A stretch of 64,000 nucleotides of DNA from JANMDU01 sp043777675 (GTDB taxonomy: Bacteria > Pseudomonadota > Gammaproteobacteria > Burkholderiales > Burkholderiaceae_C). Location: positions 10,123-74,122 of the forward strand of contig JAYWHR010000003.1 of assembly GCA_043777675.1 (NCBI GenBank), read 5' to 3'. Numbering within the stretch: the first letter of the stretch is position 1; each line of letters begins with the position of its first letter. The translations under genes were made by a program, and so were the position numbers. Below the pieces are notes generated by a model. The model saw only the letters and a list, made by a program, of their open reading frames with translations, searched no databases and was not told where the DNA came from. Shown here piece after piece: positions 24,910 to 31,853 of the stretch.

Positions 24910-24938
24910 TTGAAATACCTGTGCACATTGGTTACATT
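24910..24938 (+). promoter_or_regulatory. Candidate sigma-70 promoter for the defence-like gene pair
   Basis: TTGAAA (24910-24915), 17 bases, TACATT (24933-24938), about 45 bases before the TTG start of the first gene. Confidence 0.45.
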
Positions 24939-24982
24939 AACCCACAAGGTGTCGTAATACATTCCATTTTGGGGTTAAAAAC

Positions 24983-25381
24983 TTGAGAGATTTCAATAAT
25001 GCAGGCCAGATCAACGTGCATGGCGACTTCAATGTGGCTGACAATTCTCGAAATGAGCATAAGTTACTAATTTACTGTTCAACCGAAGAGTTATTGCAAG
25101 AGCGCCCATTTAGGCAAGAAAACATACTTCTCGAGCAGTCTCGTAAGGTCAGAAGATTAAAACCACTTTACACAATAAGCGTTGTGCTGTTCGGTTTTGC
25201 TGCGACATGGTCAATCTTTAATGGCAAAGCTGACTTATCGTCCTTCATCTTAGGCACTGCGTCACTCTTTTTGGACTTTTTGTCCCTGAAAGCTACTGTT
25301 GAACCTAATTCATTCCAAGTTGAAGAGCAGGATGCAGTAAATGAAATAAGCAAGCTTTTGAAGCAGCGCAGAATCGAATGA
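24983..25381 (+). CDS. Small two-span membrane protein, uncharacterised (candidate defence partner)
   Basis: A 132-residue protein I cannot assign to a named family. It starts at a TTG after a GGGG stretch. The N-terminus is a polar, Gly/Asn-rich segment (NNAGQINVHGDFNVADNS) that looks like beta-type repeats. A charged helix with LLQERPFRQENILLEQSRK (about residues 36-54) follows, then two hydrophobic spans (about 62-80 and 85-102) and a charged tail ending LKQRRIE. Base composition is AT-rich, unlike the liv operon before it. It is 68 bases upstream of the ParB-like/HNH gene on the same strand, probably in one transcript. Small membrane proteins paired with nucleases are common in phage-defence units; that role is inference. 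Confidence 0.6.
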   Translation: MRDFNNAGQINVHGDFNVADNSRNEHKLLIYCSTEELLQERPFRQENILLEQSRKVRRLKPLYTISVVLFGFAATWSIFNGKADLSSFILGTASLFLDFLSLKATVEPNSFQVEEQDAVNEISKLLKQRRIE

Positions 25382-25449
25382 GCATATAACAAGACATCGC
25401 AAACGAATATCGGCAAGCTAAAAACGTACAGTTTAAGAGGTGAAGACTC

Positions 25450-26994
25450 ATGGCGCATCAGATTAATTTGGATGCTTTGATACCTAGAGAGGATTTCGAA
25501 GTTGAAGAAATTGGCGGTTCTTCGTCCGCCGCAGCAACGCTTCAAATTCGAAATCTAGAGCAAAACGACTTCTTCTACAGCGTAGTAAGAAAACCTGATT
25601 TCCAGCGTGAAACCAGTGATTGGTCGCCTCCTAAGATTTGTGGATTTATTCAAAGCTTTCTCGATGGTGATTTGATTCCAGCATTAATTCTTTGGCAAGC
25701 TGGCAATCACATATTTGTAATCGACGGAGCACATCGTCTGAGTGCGCTAATCGCATGGGTACACGACGACTACGGTGATGGAATAACGTCGAAAAAGTTT
25801 TTTGATGGAGTTATTTCTGAGGAACAACTAGCTGCTGCTGACCACACTAGAAAGCTGGTCAAAAAGCAAATTGGATCATATGAAGATCATCAGTTTGCAG
25901 TCACTCACCCTGAAAAATCTAAGCTAGAAGTCGTGGAAAGAGCTAAAAGGCTGGGGCGATTGGCTATTCAGCTTCAATGGGTGCAGGGCGACGCCACAAA
26001 GGCAGAAGCATCATTTTTCAAGATCAATCAACAAGCGACCCCAATTGATGCGACGGAGTTGCGTTTACTAAAGTCTCGCAAGTTACCAAATGCGCTTGCT
26101 GCTAGAGCAATTGTCCGCTCGGGTACTGGGCATAAGTATTGGTCTAGTTTTGAGCAATCTAGACGCGTAGAGATTGAAGCACTTGCTAAAGGAGTGAACG
26201 AGCTTCTTTTCTCACCATCATTTAAAACACCAATCAAAACGCTTGACCTTCCAGTCGCTGGGAAAGGCTATTCAGCCCAAACACTACCGCTAGTTTTTGA
26301 GTATGTGAATTTAGTCAACGGAATAAAGGCTGACAATCCGCCAGTGGAAGATGCCACTGGTGAAGCGACGCACGCAATGCTTAAAACGTGCAAAAAAATC
26401 GTTGACAGAATATCTGGCTTGCATGCTTCTTCGTTAGGCTTACACCCAGTCGTTTACTTTTACAGCACCACTGGAAGATATCAGCCAACTGCATTTTTTG
26501 CTGTTGTAGTCATGATTGACGAATTTGAAAAAGCAAATAGGTTTAATGACTTTATTTCAGTACGCAAGAAGTTCGAAGAATTTCTCTTAACCCATAAGTT
26601 GCTTGTAAATCAAGTGACTGTGAAATATGGAAGTGGATTGAAGGGCTACGCACGTCTGAAGCAGTTATTTGTTTTTCTTATTGACCAGTTGTTAGCTAGA
26701 AAGACCGATGAAGAAATCATCAAGCATATGGCTGTAAGTCCCGAGTTTAGTTTTTTGCAACCCTCCGAAAAAGAGCAAATTGGATATGGACGGGACTTTA
26801 ATGGAGATGCCAAGTCGGCGGTATTTTTGAAGGACGCTTTGAAGGAGCCATTACGATGTGGAATTTGTGGTGGGCTCATTCATAAGAACGCAATCTCAAT
26901 CGACCATATAACTAGACGTGCAGACGGGGGTCTAGGTACTGCTGATAACGGTCAACTTACGCATCCATATTGCAACACAACAGTAAAAAACTAG
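25450..26994 (+). CDS. ParB/DUF262-like protein with C-terminal HNH nuclease domain (candidate defence nuclease)
   Basis: A 514-residue protein. The N-terminal part has KPDFQRETSDWSPPKICGFI (residues about 48-67) and VIDGAHRLSALIAW (about 94-107). The latter is the D-G-x-H-R signature of ParB/DUF262-type nucleotide-dependent domains such as GmrSD. A helical middle follows. The C-terminal HNH fold has CGICGG (about residue 478), ISIDHITRRADGG and LTHPYCN: two zinc cysteines, the catalytic D-H, the Asn-containing turn and a last Cys. AGAGGTGAAG gives a strong ribosome site. The layout is like type IV restriction proteins (DUF262 plus a His-Me-finger nuclease), but with an HNH of the zinc type. 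Exact subfamily not recognised. Confidence 0.75.
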   Translation: MAHQINLDALIPREDFEVEEIGGSSSAAATLQIRNLEQNDFFYSVVRKPDFQRETSDWSPPKICGFIQSFLDGDLIPALILWQAGNHIFVIDGAHRLSALIAWVHDDYGDGITSKKFFDGVISEEQLAAADHTRKLVKKQIGSYEDHQFAVTHPEKSKLEVVERAKRLGRLAIQLQWVQGDATKAEASFFKINQQATPIDATELRLLKSRKLPNALAARAIVRSGTGHKYWSSFEQSRRVEIEALAKGVNELLFSPSFKTPIKTLDLPVAGKGYSAQTLPLVFEYVNLVNGIKADNPPVEDATGEATHAMLKTCKKIVDRISGLHASSLGLHPVVYFYSTTGRYQPTAFFAVVVMIDEFEKANRFNDFISVRKKFEEFLLTHKLLVNQVTVKYGSGLKGYARLKQLFVFLIDQLLARKTDEEIIKHMAVSPEFSFLQPSEKEQIGYGRDFNGDAKSAVFLKDALKEPLRCGICGGLIHKNAISIDHITRRADGGLGTADNGQLTHPYCNTTVKN

Positions 26995-27030
26995 CGGCCC
27001 TGATCGAGTTCTCGATGCGAACAACATGTA

Positions 27031-27178
27031 GGCCACGGCTGGGCGGTTAGCAGCCTGGCGATTTTGGCGGCGCAGGGTTTGGAAACGCGAGTGCGTTTCC
27101 TCGTTAATTCAAGCGACAGGTGTCGCGTGGCTCCCGAGCTGACTCATGAGCCGGGATGATGACCGCCCAGCCGTGGCC
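27031..27178. other. Multibranched structured element closed by a 17-bp stem
   Basis: The outer arms GGCCACGGCTGGGCGGT (27031-27047) and ACCGCCCAGCCGTGGCC (27162-27178) are perfectly complementary. Inside are a perfect 8-bp hairpin GGAAACGC-GAGT-GCGTTTCC (27081-27100), GCGAC-AGGT-GTCGC (27113-27126 region), TCCCG...CGGGA with an inner GCT/AGC (27132-27156), and a weaker CCTG/CAGG arm (27054-27076). It starts 37 bases after the HNH gene stop and ends before vapBC. It could be a non-coding RNA or a folded-DNA recombination site. I know no family that matches. Confidence 0.65.
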
Positions 27179-27181
27179 GGT
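27154..27181. repeat. Direct repeat, left copy (28 bp)
   Basis: Matches 28286-28313 at 27 of 28 positions (difference at 27164, C versus A). It contains the right arm of the structured element. The two copies bound a 1.1-kb segment with vapBC, a broken higB and higA. Confidence 0.85.
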
Positions 27182-27220
27182 CCGTCCGAGAAGCGAGCCG
27201 TTTGTTTGCCTAGGTTTTGC

Positions 27221-27226
27221 TATACT
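27221..27226 (+). promoter_or_regulatory. Extended -10 box of the vapBC promoter
   Basis: TATACT preceded by TGC (TGCTATACT), an extended -10 box. No good -35 box is visible. The operator palindrome starts two bases downstream. Confidence 0.5.
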
Positions 27227-27227
27227 G

Positions 27228-27253
27228 CCTTACGATTTACGAAAATTGTAAGG
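27228..27253. promoter_or_regulatory. VapB operator palindrome
   Basis: CCTTACGATTTAC followed directly by GAAAATTGTAAGG; the halves match at 11 of 13 positions as an inverted repeat. It overlaps the transcription start region and ends 6 bases before the antitoxin ATG, as expected for autorepression by an AbrB-type antitoxin. Confidence 0.65.
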
Positions 27254-27259
27254 TGTTTT

Positions 27260-27502
27260 ATGTTGCTAACTCTCACCGCAAAGCGTCAAGTCACTTTTCC
27301 AGCGCAGGTTTTGCAAAGCTTGGGCGCTGGCGTGGGCGACAAGATTGAGCTGGTGCCTAGCCCGGAGGGGTTCTTGTTGAAAACGCGTTTGGTCGATCGT
27401 TCGCGTTTGGGTGTGTTGCGCTCAAAGATCACAGCCAACGCTGCCGATTTTGATCTTCAGCAATTCCGTGAAAGCCGCTATGACCGCTCGTTACGGGATT
27501 GA
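27260..27502 (+). CDS. vapB: AbrB-fold antitoxin VapB
   Basis: Antitoxin of 80 residues. The N-terminal swapped-hairpin DNA-binding domain reads LTLTAKRQVTFPAQVLQSLG...GDKIELVPSPEGFLLK (about residues 3-42). The C-terminal part (DLQQFRESRYDRSLRD) would wrap the toxin. The start is the ATG at 27260 with AAGGTG upstream. It overlaps the toxin gene by 23 bases, the normal arrangement for this module. Confidence 0.88.
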   Translation: MLLTLTAKRQVTFPAQVLQSLGAGVGDKIELVPSPEGFLLKTRLVDRSRLGVLRSKITANAADFDLQQFRESRYDRSLRD

Positions 27503-27890
27503 CACGTCAATTTTGGTGCGCTTGGTTGCGGGTTTGCCCGAGACTGAATTCGAGGAGACCCTAGAGTCCTTGTCTGCCATGGTGGAGAAGCAGGGTGCGC
27601 AATTGTTTGCAAGTAGCATGGTGATTGGCGAGGCTTATATTGCTTTGCAACACCACTATGGCGTGAGCAAATCAGACGCACGCGCTGGTTTGACGAAGGC
27701 CCTTACCAGTGGTTTGGTTAAACCCGTGCATGGCGCTGCCACGCTTGAGGTGATCACGCAAGCGGCCAAAGGATGTGGCTTGATGGATCGGTTGATCGCG
27801 CACGATTATGAGCAGGCGGCTGTGGGCGTTCTGACTCTGGACAAGAAAATGGCCCGCTTGGTTGGTGCGAAGCGCTTAATGAACAGCTAG
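27480..27890 (+). CDS. vapC: PIN-domain toxin VapC
   Basis: Toxic ribonuclease of 136 residues that, by family, cleaves tRNA or rRNA when free of VapB. The acidic active site is visible: GIDTSILVRL (Asp at about residue 8), GEAYIAL (Glu at about 51), LMDRLIAHD (Asp at about 101) and TLDKKMARL (Asp near 122). Translation from the ATG at 27480, inside the antitoxin frame, suggests coupling. It belongs to the AbrB/PIN module flanked by the 28-bp direct repeats. Confidence 0.88.
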   Translation: MTARYGIDTSILVRLVAGLPETEFEETLESLSAMVEKQGAQLFASSMVIGEAYIALQHHYGVSKSDARAGLTKALTSGLVKPVHGAATLEVITQAAKGCGLMDRLIAHDYEQAAVGVLTLDKKMARLVGAKRLMNS

Positions 27891-27934
27891 TAGTCTAGGT
27901 TGTAAAACATACGCTCTAAGCGCATAGTTCTCTC

Positions 27935-27982
27935 ATGTTGACCGTTATCGAATCCCCGTTCTTTTTAAGCAAAAACGGCTGA
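27935..27982 (+). pseudogene. N-terminal remnant of a HigB/RelE-type toxin gene
   Basis: ATG at 27935 opens a 15-codon frame, MLTVIESPFFLSKNG, then stops. This matches the usual start of HigB/RelE-type toxins that are encoded directly before HigA-type antitoxins (MxTVIESPxF...). The higA-like gene follows 4 bases later, so almost the whole toxin has been deleted. Confidence 0.6.
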
Positions 27983-27986
27983 TTTC

Positions 27987-28322
27987 TTGGATGACGATAC
28001 ACGCCAAGCGGATTTGCTTCAATCAGTGCGTGATATGAAGGCGCGTCGCGCCGGACGCGTTCACCAGTTAGAGCTCACAGCCGCCGCGCAAGCCCGCATC
28101 AAATCTGGCCTTTCGCAAACCGCATTTGCCGAGCTACTTGGCGTATCTATCAAGACTCTGCAAAACTGGGAACAAGGCCGCACTCAACCCAGTGGCGCAG
28201 CGAAGACCTTGATCAAAGTGGCGATTCATTCACCGAAAGTGCTGGCGAAGGCAATGGCTGCACCAATGCTTATTGCATTTTTCTTGGATGATGACAGCCC
28301 AGCCGTGGCCGGTTTTTGCTGA
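27987..28322 (+). CDS. HigA-type antitoxin (XRE helix-turn-helix), orphan, with altered C-terminus
   Basis: DNA-binding protein of 111 residues starting at a TTG. The core DMKARRAGRVHQLELTAA and the helix-turn-helix SQTAFAELLGVSIKTLQNWE (about residues 45-64) followed by QGRTQPSGAAKTLIKVA are typical of HigA/NadS antitoxins. Relatives usually end soon after the next helix. Here the frame continues about 19 residues, and its last part (DDDSPAVAGF) is encoded by the right copy of the 28-bp direct repeat. So the repeat has probably replaced the original end of the gene. Its toxin is a remnant, so it may now act only as a repressor. Confidence 0.78.
   Translation: MDDDTRQADLLQSVRDMKARRAGRVHQLELTAAAQARIKSGLSQTAFAELLGVSIKTLQNWEQGRTQPSGAAKTLIKVAIHSPKVLAKAMAAPMLIAFFLDDDSPAVAGFC
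28286..28313. repeat. Direct repeat, right copy (28 bp)
   Basis: Second copy of 27154-27181. It lies inside the 3' end of the higA-like gene. Only this right-arm part of the structured element is present here. Confidence 0.85.
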
Positions 28323-28348
28323 AGCGTTTTCATCTCTTCGCAAAATAA

Positions 28349-28372
28349 AAAGGCCGAGCATGCTCGGCCTTT
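28349..28372. terminator. Bidirectional intrinsic terminator
   Basis: Perfect palindrome AAAGGCCGAGCA/TGCTCGGCCTTT with A-rich and T-rich flanks on both sides. It separates the convergent higA-like and terC genes. Confidence 0.85.
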
Positions 28373-28392
28373 CTTTAAATCAGAAGATCAAC

Positions 28393-29358
28393 TCAGGAAG
28401 CTTTGTCTTCTTTTGGCGTAGTCCTAACGCTCCAGATCATCGTGACGGCTAACACGCCAACAACGACCAGAAGAGAAATCACTACAGGAATCTTGAAGAT
28501 ATCGATCAGCATCATCTTCGTACCGATGAACACCAGAATGACTGCCAAGCCGTAGGTGAGCAAGTGGAACTTGTTTGCTACGGCAGCCAACAAGAAGTAC
28601 ATGGCGCGCAAGCCCAAAATAGCAAACACGTTACTGGTGAGCACAATGAACGGATCATCGGTGATCGCAAAAATCGCAGGAATGGAATCGACAGCGAAAA
28701 TCACGTCCGTCAAAGCGACCAAGCAAATCACCATGAACAGAGGAGTAGCAATTTTTTTGCCGTTCTCGACAGTCCAAAACTTCTCGCCATCGTAGTTTTT
28801 GCTCACTGGCAAAATCTTGCGCAACAACTTGAGTGCTGGGTTGTTATCCAAGCTTTGCTCTTTGCCAGCCGCCCACCACATTTTCACGCCGGTGAGAATC
28901 AGAAAAGCGCCAAACACATACAAAATCCAGTGGAATTGTTGGAGCAACCAGCCACCCACCAAGATCATGATGGTGCGCAGCACAATCGCACCGATGATAC
29001 CGATCATGAGCACGCGTTTTTGATACCCAGCTGGCACAGCAAAATAGGTGAAGATCATCAGGAAGACAAAGATATTGTCTACTGCAAGGGATTTCTCAAT
29101 CAAATAGCCTGTCAGAAACTCTAGCGCTTTGGTGTTGGCCAGCGCCGCATCTCCGGTGGTGTCTTTGACCGCCCACCAAAACAGGCCGTTGAAGACGAAA
29201 CTCAAGGTCACCCAGATGATGGACCAGTTGATCGCTTCCTTGATACCCACTTCGTGAGCTCCTTGCTTGTTGAGGACAACGAAGTCGATAAAGAGAGCTG
29301 CGATAACAATCGCAATAAATACCGCCCAGAGCCAAGCTGGGGCTACGGATTCAAACAT
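28393..29358 (-). CDS. TerC-family membrane protein, Alx-like
   Basis: Integral membrane protein of 321 residues, the same length as E. coli Alx, with about nine hydrophobic segments. Family marks are the acidic membrane motifs EKSLAVDNIFVFLMIF (about residues 87-102) and VALTDVIFAVDSIPAIFAI (about 215-233), each with an intramembrane Asp thought to bind metal. Alx-type proteins act in manganese export or homeostasis. A complete yybP-ykoY riboswitch occupies its leader, with a direct way to hide the ribosome site GAAAGG. It converges with the accessory island across a terminator. Confidence 0.93.
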   Translation of the reverse strand: MFESVAPAWLWAVFIAIVIAALFIDFVVLNKQGAHEVGIKEAINWSIIWVTLSFVFNGLFWWAVKDTTGDAALANTKALEFLTGYLIEKSLAVDNIFVFLMIFTYFAVPAGYQKRVLMIGIIGAIVLRTIMILVGGWLLQQFHWILYVFGAFLILTGVKMWWAAGKEQSLDNNPALKLLRKILPVSKNYDGEKFWTVENGKKIATPLFMVICLVALTDVIFAVDSIPAIFAITDDPFIVLTSNVFAILGLRAMYFLLAAVANKFHLLTYGLAVILVFIGTKMMLIDIFKIPVVISLLVVVGVLAVTMIWSVRTTPKEDKAS

Positions 29359-29390
29359 GGCAGACCTTTCAGTTATGTTTAACTATTGAT

Positions 29391-29508
29391 CCGAAAGGTC
29401 TTGCGAGGGGGGCCCTGTGCACCGGCTGCCACAACCGAGTGGCAACGTATTGACGACACACAGGCATGGTTTATAAATTGATTAAACCATGCGCTACTCC
29501 CCTTCCGG
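29391..29508 (-). promoter_or_regulatory. yybP-ykoY manganese riboswitch of the Alx-like gene
   Basis: On the minus strand the leader has GGAAGGGGAGTAGC at the 5' end, then GCCGGTGCACAGGGCCCCCC and CGCAAGACC: the conserved loops of the yybP-ykoY class. The closing stem P1 pairs CCGGAAGG (29501-29508) with CCTTTCGG (29391-29398). The same 3' strand, as AGACCTTTC (29393-29401), can pair perfectly with GAAAGGTCT (29362-29370), which contains the gene's Shine-Dalgarno GAAAGG. Manganese binding would favour P1 and free the ribosome site, an ON switch. Confidence 0.93.
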
Positions 29509-29628
29509 GATGGCCGTATTGTCCATAAGCTCGGTGAAATTGCCTAATTTATCAACTAATCCTGCACCACAGCAAGGAAATTTAAATTGTCCTAGACAAA
29601 ATACTATATCTATACGAAAATGATCTTA

Positions 29629-29732
29629 GAAGGGGAGTAGCTCCTCGCAGATGCATCGTCAATACGAAGACAACTTCCGGTGCATTAGGTCTGACAAGCA
29701 TTGCCATGCTTGTCAGGTCGAGCAAGACCTTC
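29629..29732 (+). promoter_or_regulatory. yybP-ykoY manganese riboswitch of the second TerC gene
   Basis: GAAGGGGAGTAGC (29629-29641) and CCGGTGCATTAGG with GAGCAAGACCTTC at the 3' end match the class; TGACAAGCATTGCCATGCTTGTCA forms a long peripheral hairpin (written 29692-29715, 9-bp arms). P1 pairs GAAGG with CCTTC. A rival pairing CTTCGAT (29729-29735) / ATCGAAG (29761-29767) encloses a small GCCTG/CAGGC hairpin, which is the likely expression platform. The start codon is about 105 bases downstream of the aptamer. Confidence 0.88.
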
Positions 29733-29838
29733 GATTCAGCCTGAACCACAGGCGTTTTGGATCGAAGTGCGTCAATCGCTCATCATCCAGTTCTCCGTGG
29801 TGTCAGATCCAAAAAAAGATACAACACGGATTTCAAAA

Positions 29839-30567
29839 ATGGAACTGTTTTCTACGCCTTGGTGGTCTGCCTTATTGGCCATCATCTTGATCGACCTCGT
29901 GCTCGCAGGCGACAACGCCATCGTGATCGCATTGGCTGCTCGTAATTTGCCGCCTGCCCTTCAAAAGAAAGCCATTCTCTGGGGCACAGTCGGCGCGATT
30001 GCTGTGCGCACAGCCATGACGCTCATCGTCGTCTGGCTGCTCAAAATCCCAGGGTTGATGCTGATTGGTGGCCTTGGCTTGGTCTGGATCGCCTATAAAT
30101 TATTGGTTGATACAGGTGGAGGTGACCACGATGGACCGGTAGCCACCACATTCTGGGGCGCCATGAAAACCATCGTGATTGCAGACGCTTTGATGGGCAT
30201 TGACAACGTGCTCGGTGTTGCCGGCGCAGCCAATGGCAACATGACACTGGTGGTGCTGGGCCTGCTGATTAGTGTGCCTATCGTTGTGTATGGCAGCCAA
30301 CTGGTACTTAAGCTCGTGGAGCGGTTTCCCATCATCATCCATTTGGGTGCGGCTGTGCTGGCTTTCACCGCGGCCAAGATGATCGTCAGCGAGAAGTTGC
30401 TCGCCGAAGTCTTTAATCCGCCCACGAGCTACGCTGATCTGGCACGCTGGTCGGTTTATGTGATCTGTATTGCTGGTGTACTTGGCGCAGGCTGGTGGGC
30501 CGCCAAACGTGCTGCAGCGCAAAGACTAATTGCTGCAACTAACAATAAAGATGCATCGCAGTCATGA
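29839..30567 (+). CDS. TerC/YjbE-family membrane protein, riboswitch-controlled
   Basis: Membrane protein of 242 residues. I start it at the ATG at 29839 (MELFSTPWWSALL) because the longer open frame runs back through the riboswitch. It has about seven hydrophobic segments with the duplicated acidic motifs LIDLVLAGDNAIVIALAARN (about residues 13-32) and IADALMGIDNVLGVAGA (about 115-131). YjbE-type TerC proteins are implicated in manganese efflux, in some cases metal loading of secreted proteins. The riboswitch in its leader supports a manganese role. Divergent from the Alx-like gene. Confidence 0.92.
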   Translation: MELFSTPWWSALLAIILIDLVLAGDNAIVIALAARNLPPALQKKAILWGTVGAIAVRTAMTLIVVWLLKIPGLMLIGGLGLVWIAYKLLVDTGGGDHDGPVATTFWGAMKTIVIADALMGIDNVLGVAGAANGNMTLVVLGLLISVPIVVYGSQLVLKLVERFPIIIHLGAAVLAFTAAKMIVSEKLLAEVFNPPTSYADLARWSVYVICIAGVLGAGWWAAKRAAAQRLIAATNNKDASQS

Positions 30568-30675
30568 AGCAATAGGCCCATGGCTTGTAAGCGTACCGCT
30601 TGCAACTTTTGCGCACATCTTCACCCAAGCTCACACTTTTATCATCGTTTCAACCATTCATACAGGAGTAATTTT

Positions 30676-31116
30676 ATGAGCCAACTCGCCACTTACATTG
30701 TTTATCTCGATGACGCTGCATACGCTGAAGAAAAGCTTGCCTCAGTGCTGGCACAGCCACAGATCAAGCGCTTTGTTTTAGTGGCGTGCGCGCCCCGCAT
30801 GACACGGCGTATCGGAAAATGGCTCAGTCACACCGCTCGTGAAAACTGGCGTGATAAATGGTGCGACAAGCTCTTCGCGCAATTCATGCCTGTGATCAGC
30901 CGAAATGACCATGTGTTTCGGGAAGTCGCAACGGGGCCGCTACCGCAGTACACACAAATGTTGCTGAGTGAGATTGGCAATGCCACAGTCATTGACGCAC
31001 GACGTCCGAAATTTGGTATAGAGATGCAGCCAGTTCTGGAGCCAACGCCTGCCAAGCAAATTCAGCTGGCAGACCTGCATCAACGTCCTATGGGAATCAG
31101 GCCGCTTTTGGCCTGA
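30676..31116 (+). CDS. Uncharacterised protein
   Basis: A 146-residue soluble protein with a strong ribosome site (AGGAG, 8 bases before the ATG at 30676). No signal peptide or membrane segment. It starts with a beta-strand-like MSQLATYIVYLDDAAYAEEKL, then KRFVLVACAPRMTRRIGKWL. This gives a Rossmann-like alternation, but no motif I can name. Rich in basic residues in the middle (RENWRDKWCDKLF). It stands alone between the TerC gene and a convergent EF-hand gene. No function proposed. Confidence 0.7.
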   Translation: MSQLATYIVYLDDAAYAEEKLASVLAQPQIKRFVLVACAPRMTRRIGKWLSHTARENWRDKWCDKLFAQFMPVISRNDHVFREVATGPLPQYTQMLLSEIGNATVIDARRPKFGIEMQPVLEPTPAKQIQLADLHQRPMGIRPLLA

Positions 31117-31180
31117 AACGAAGTTACCTCAAACGTGAATAAGAGCATTTTGCAGCGCAGACTGGATCAACAGCACAAGT

Positions 31181-31199
31181 GACAGTGATGATCACTGTC
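31181..31199. other. Perfect 19-base palindrome between convergent genes
   Basis: GACAGTGAT-G-ATCACTGTC. It lies in the 136-base gap between the uncharacterised gene and the EF-hand gene. It has no T-run, so either a weak hairpin or a protein-binding site. Confidence 0.45.
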
Positions 31200-31252
31200 T
31201 CACATGATGTGTTTAAGACGATCCAGCCTGCGGCTTCAAATAGATATAGGCA

Positions 31253-31594
31253 TTATTCTTTCGCCACGTCTGCGAACTCTGTTTTAGACAAAAAGCGGTC
31301 TTTATCCACATCAGCTTTGTCAAAAGCTTCTGCAATGGCGGGCATTGTCGCTGCTTCTTCTTTACTCAGCTTGCCATCTCCATTTTTATCGGCGCGGGTA
31401 AAAGCCTCTTGCAGTTTCGCGCTCATCTCTGCGGGCTTGGCAGGTGCGCTCATTTGTGCCATGGTTGGATTCATATGGAGTGCAGTGAAAGCGATGATGG
31501 CTACACTGAAAGTATTGAAATGGCGCGACACCATACCTTGCTGAGACTTACGCAGCTGCTTGCGCGATGGATTACCAGAGAAAATGTTGTTCAT
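31253..31594 (-). CDS. Exported EF-hand protein
   Basis: A 113-residue protein from the ATG at 31592-31594, which has AAGGA eight bases upstream; the frame is open further upstream. A signal sequence with a long basic front part ends near NPTMAQM. Two EF-hand calcium loops follow: DKNGDGKLSKEE (about residues 68-79) and DVDKDRFLSKTE (about 93-104), the second slightly degenerate at its Gly position. It probably binds calcium in the periplasm. Role unknown. Confidence 0.83.
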   Translation of the reverse strand: MNNIFSGNPSRKQLRKSQQGMVSRHFNTFSVAIIAFTALHMNPTMAQMSAPAKPAEMSAKLQEAFTRADKNGDGKLSKEEAATMPAIAEAFDKADVDKDRFLSKTEFADVAKE

Positions 31595-31736
31595 CAGTGA
31601 ATTCCTTAAAGGGTTGAAAGAAGCTTCATTCAATCCCAACTCACCCACAATTCCAAGCGCTTTTGCCAACTGTTGTCTGCGCCATAGTTATCTCACATCC
31701 AGAACCGACCAGCACACATTTTCTACATCTTTTTAC

Positions 31737-31796
31737 AGCCAAATGATTAGGTAGCCGGCATAGAATATGCGCAGAGTGCTACTAAATTTATAGTAG
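31737..31796 (-). repeat. Dispersed repeat family A, copy 6
   Basis: Minus strand: palindromic lead CTACTA-TAAATT-TAGTAG, then CTGCGCATATTCTATGCCGG and CTACC. It lies in the gap between the EF-hand gene and the metallopeptidase-like gene. The rest of that gap holds nothing recognisable. Confidence 0.9.
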
Positions 31797-31853
31797 ATGT
31801 AATCCATGCAATTGCATCCCGCGCGTCTTGTCATGCGTATAGGCTGGATATTG

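Noticed and set aside
27031..27178. Structured element as an integron attC site
   Set aside because: The fold and cassette-like layout fit, but I find no GTTRRRY or RYYYAAC core sites at its ends and no integrase gene.
29701..29838. Longer N-terminus for the second TerC protein
   Set aside because: The frame is open but runs through the conserved riboswitch and adds residues unlike any TerC start.
31181..31199. Palindrome as an intrinsic terminator for the convergent genes
   Set aside because: The hairpin would have almost no loop and no T-run on either strand, so I list it only as a palindrome.
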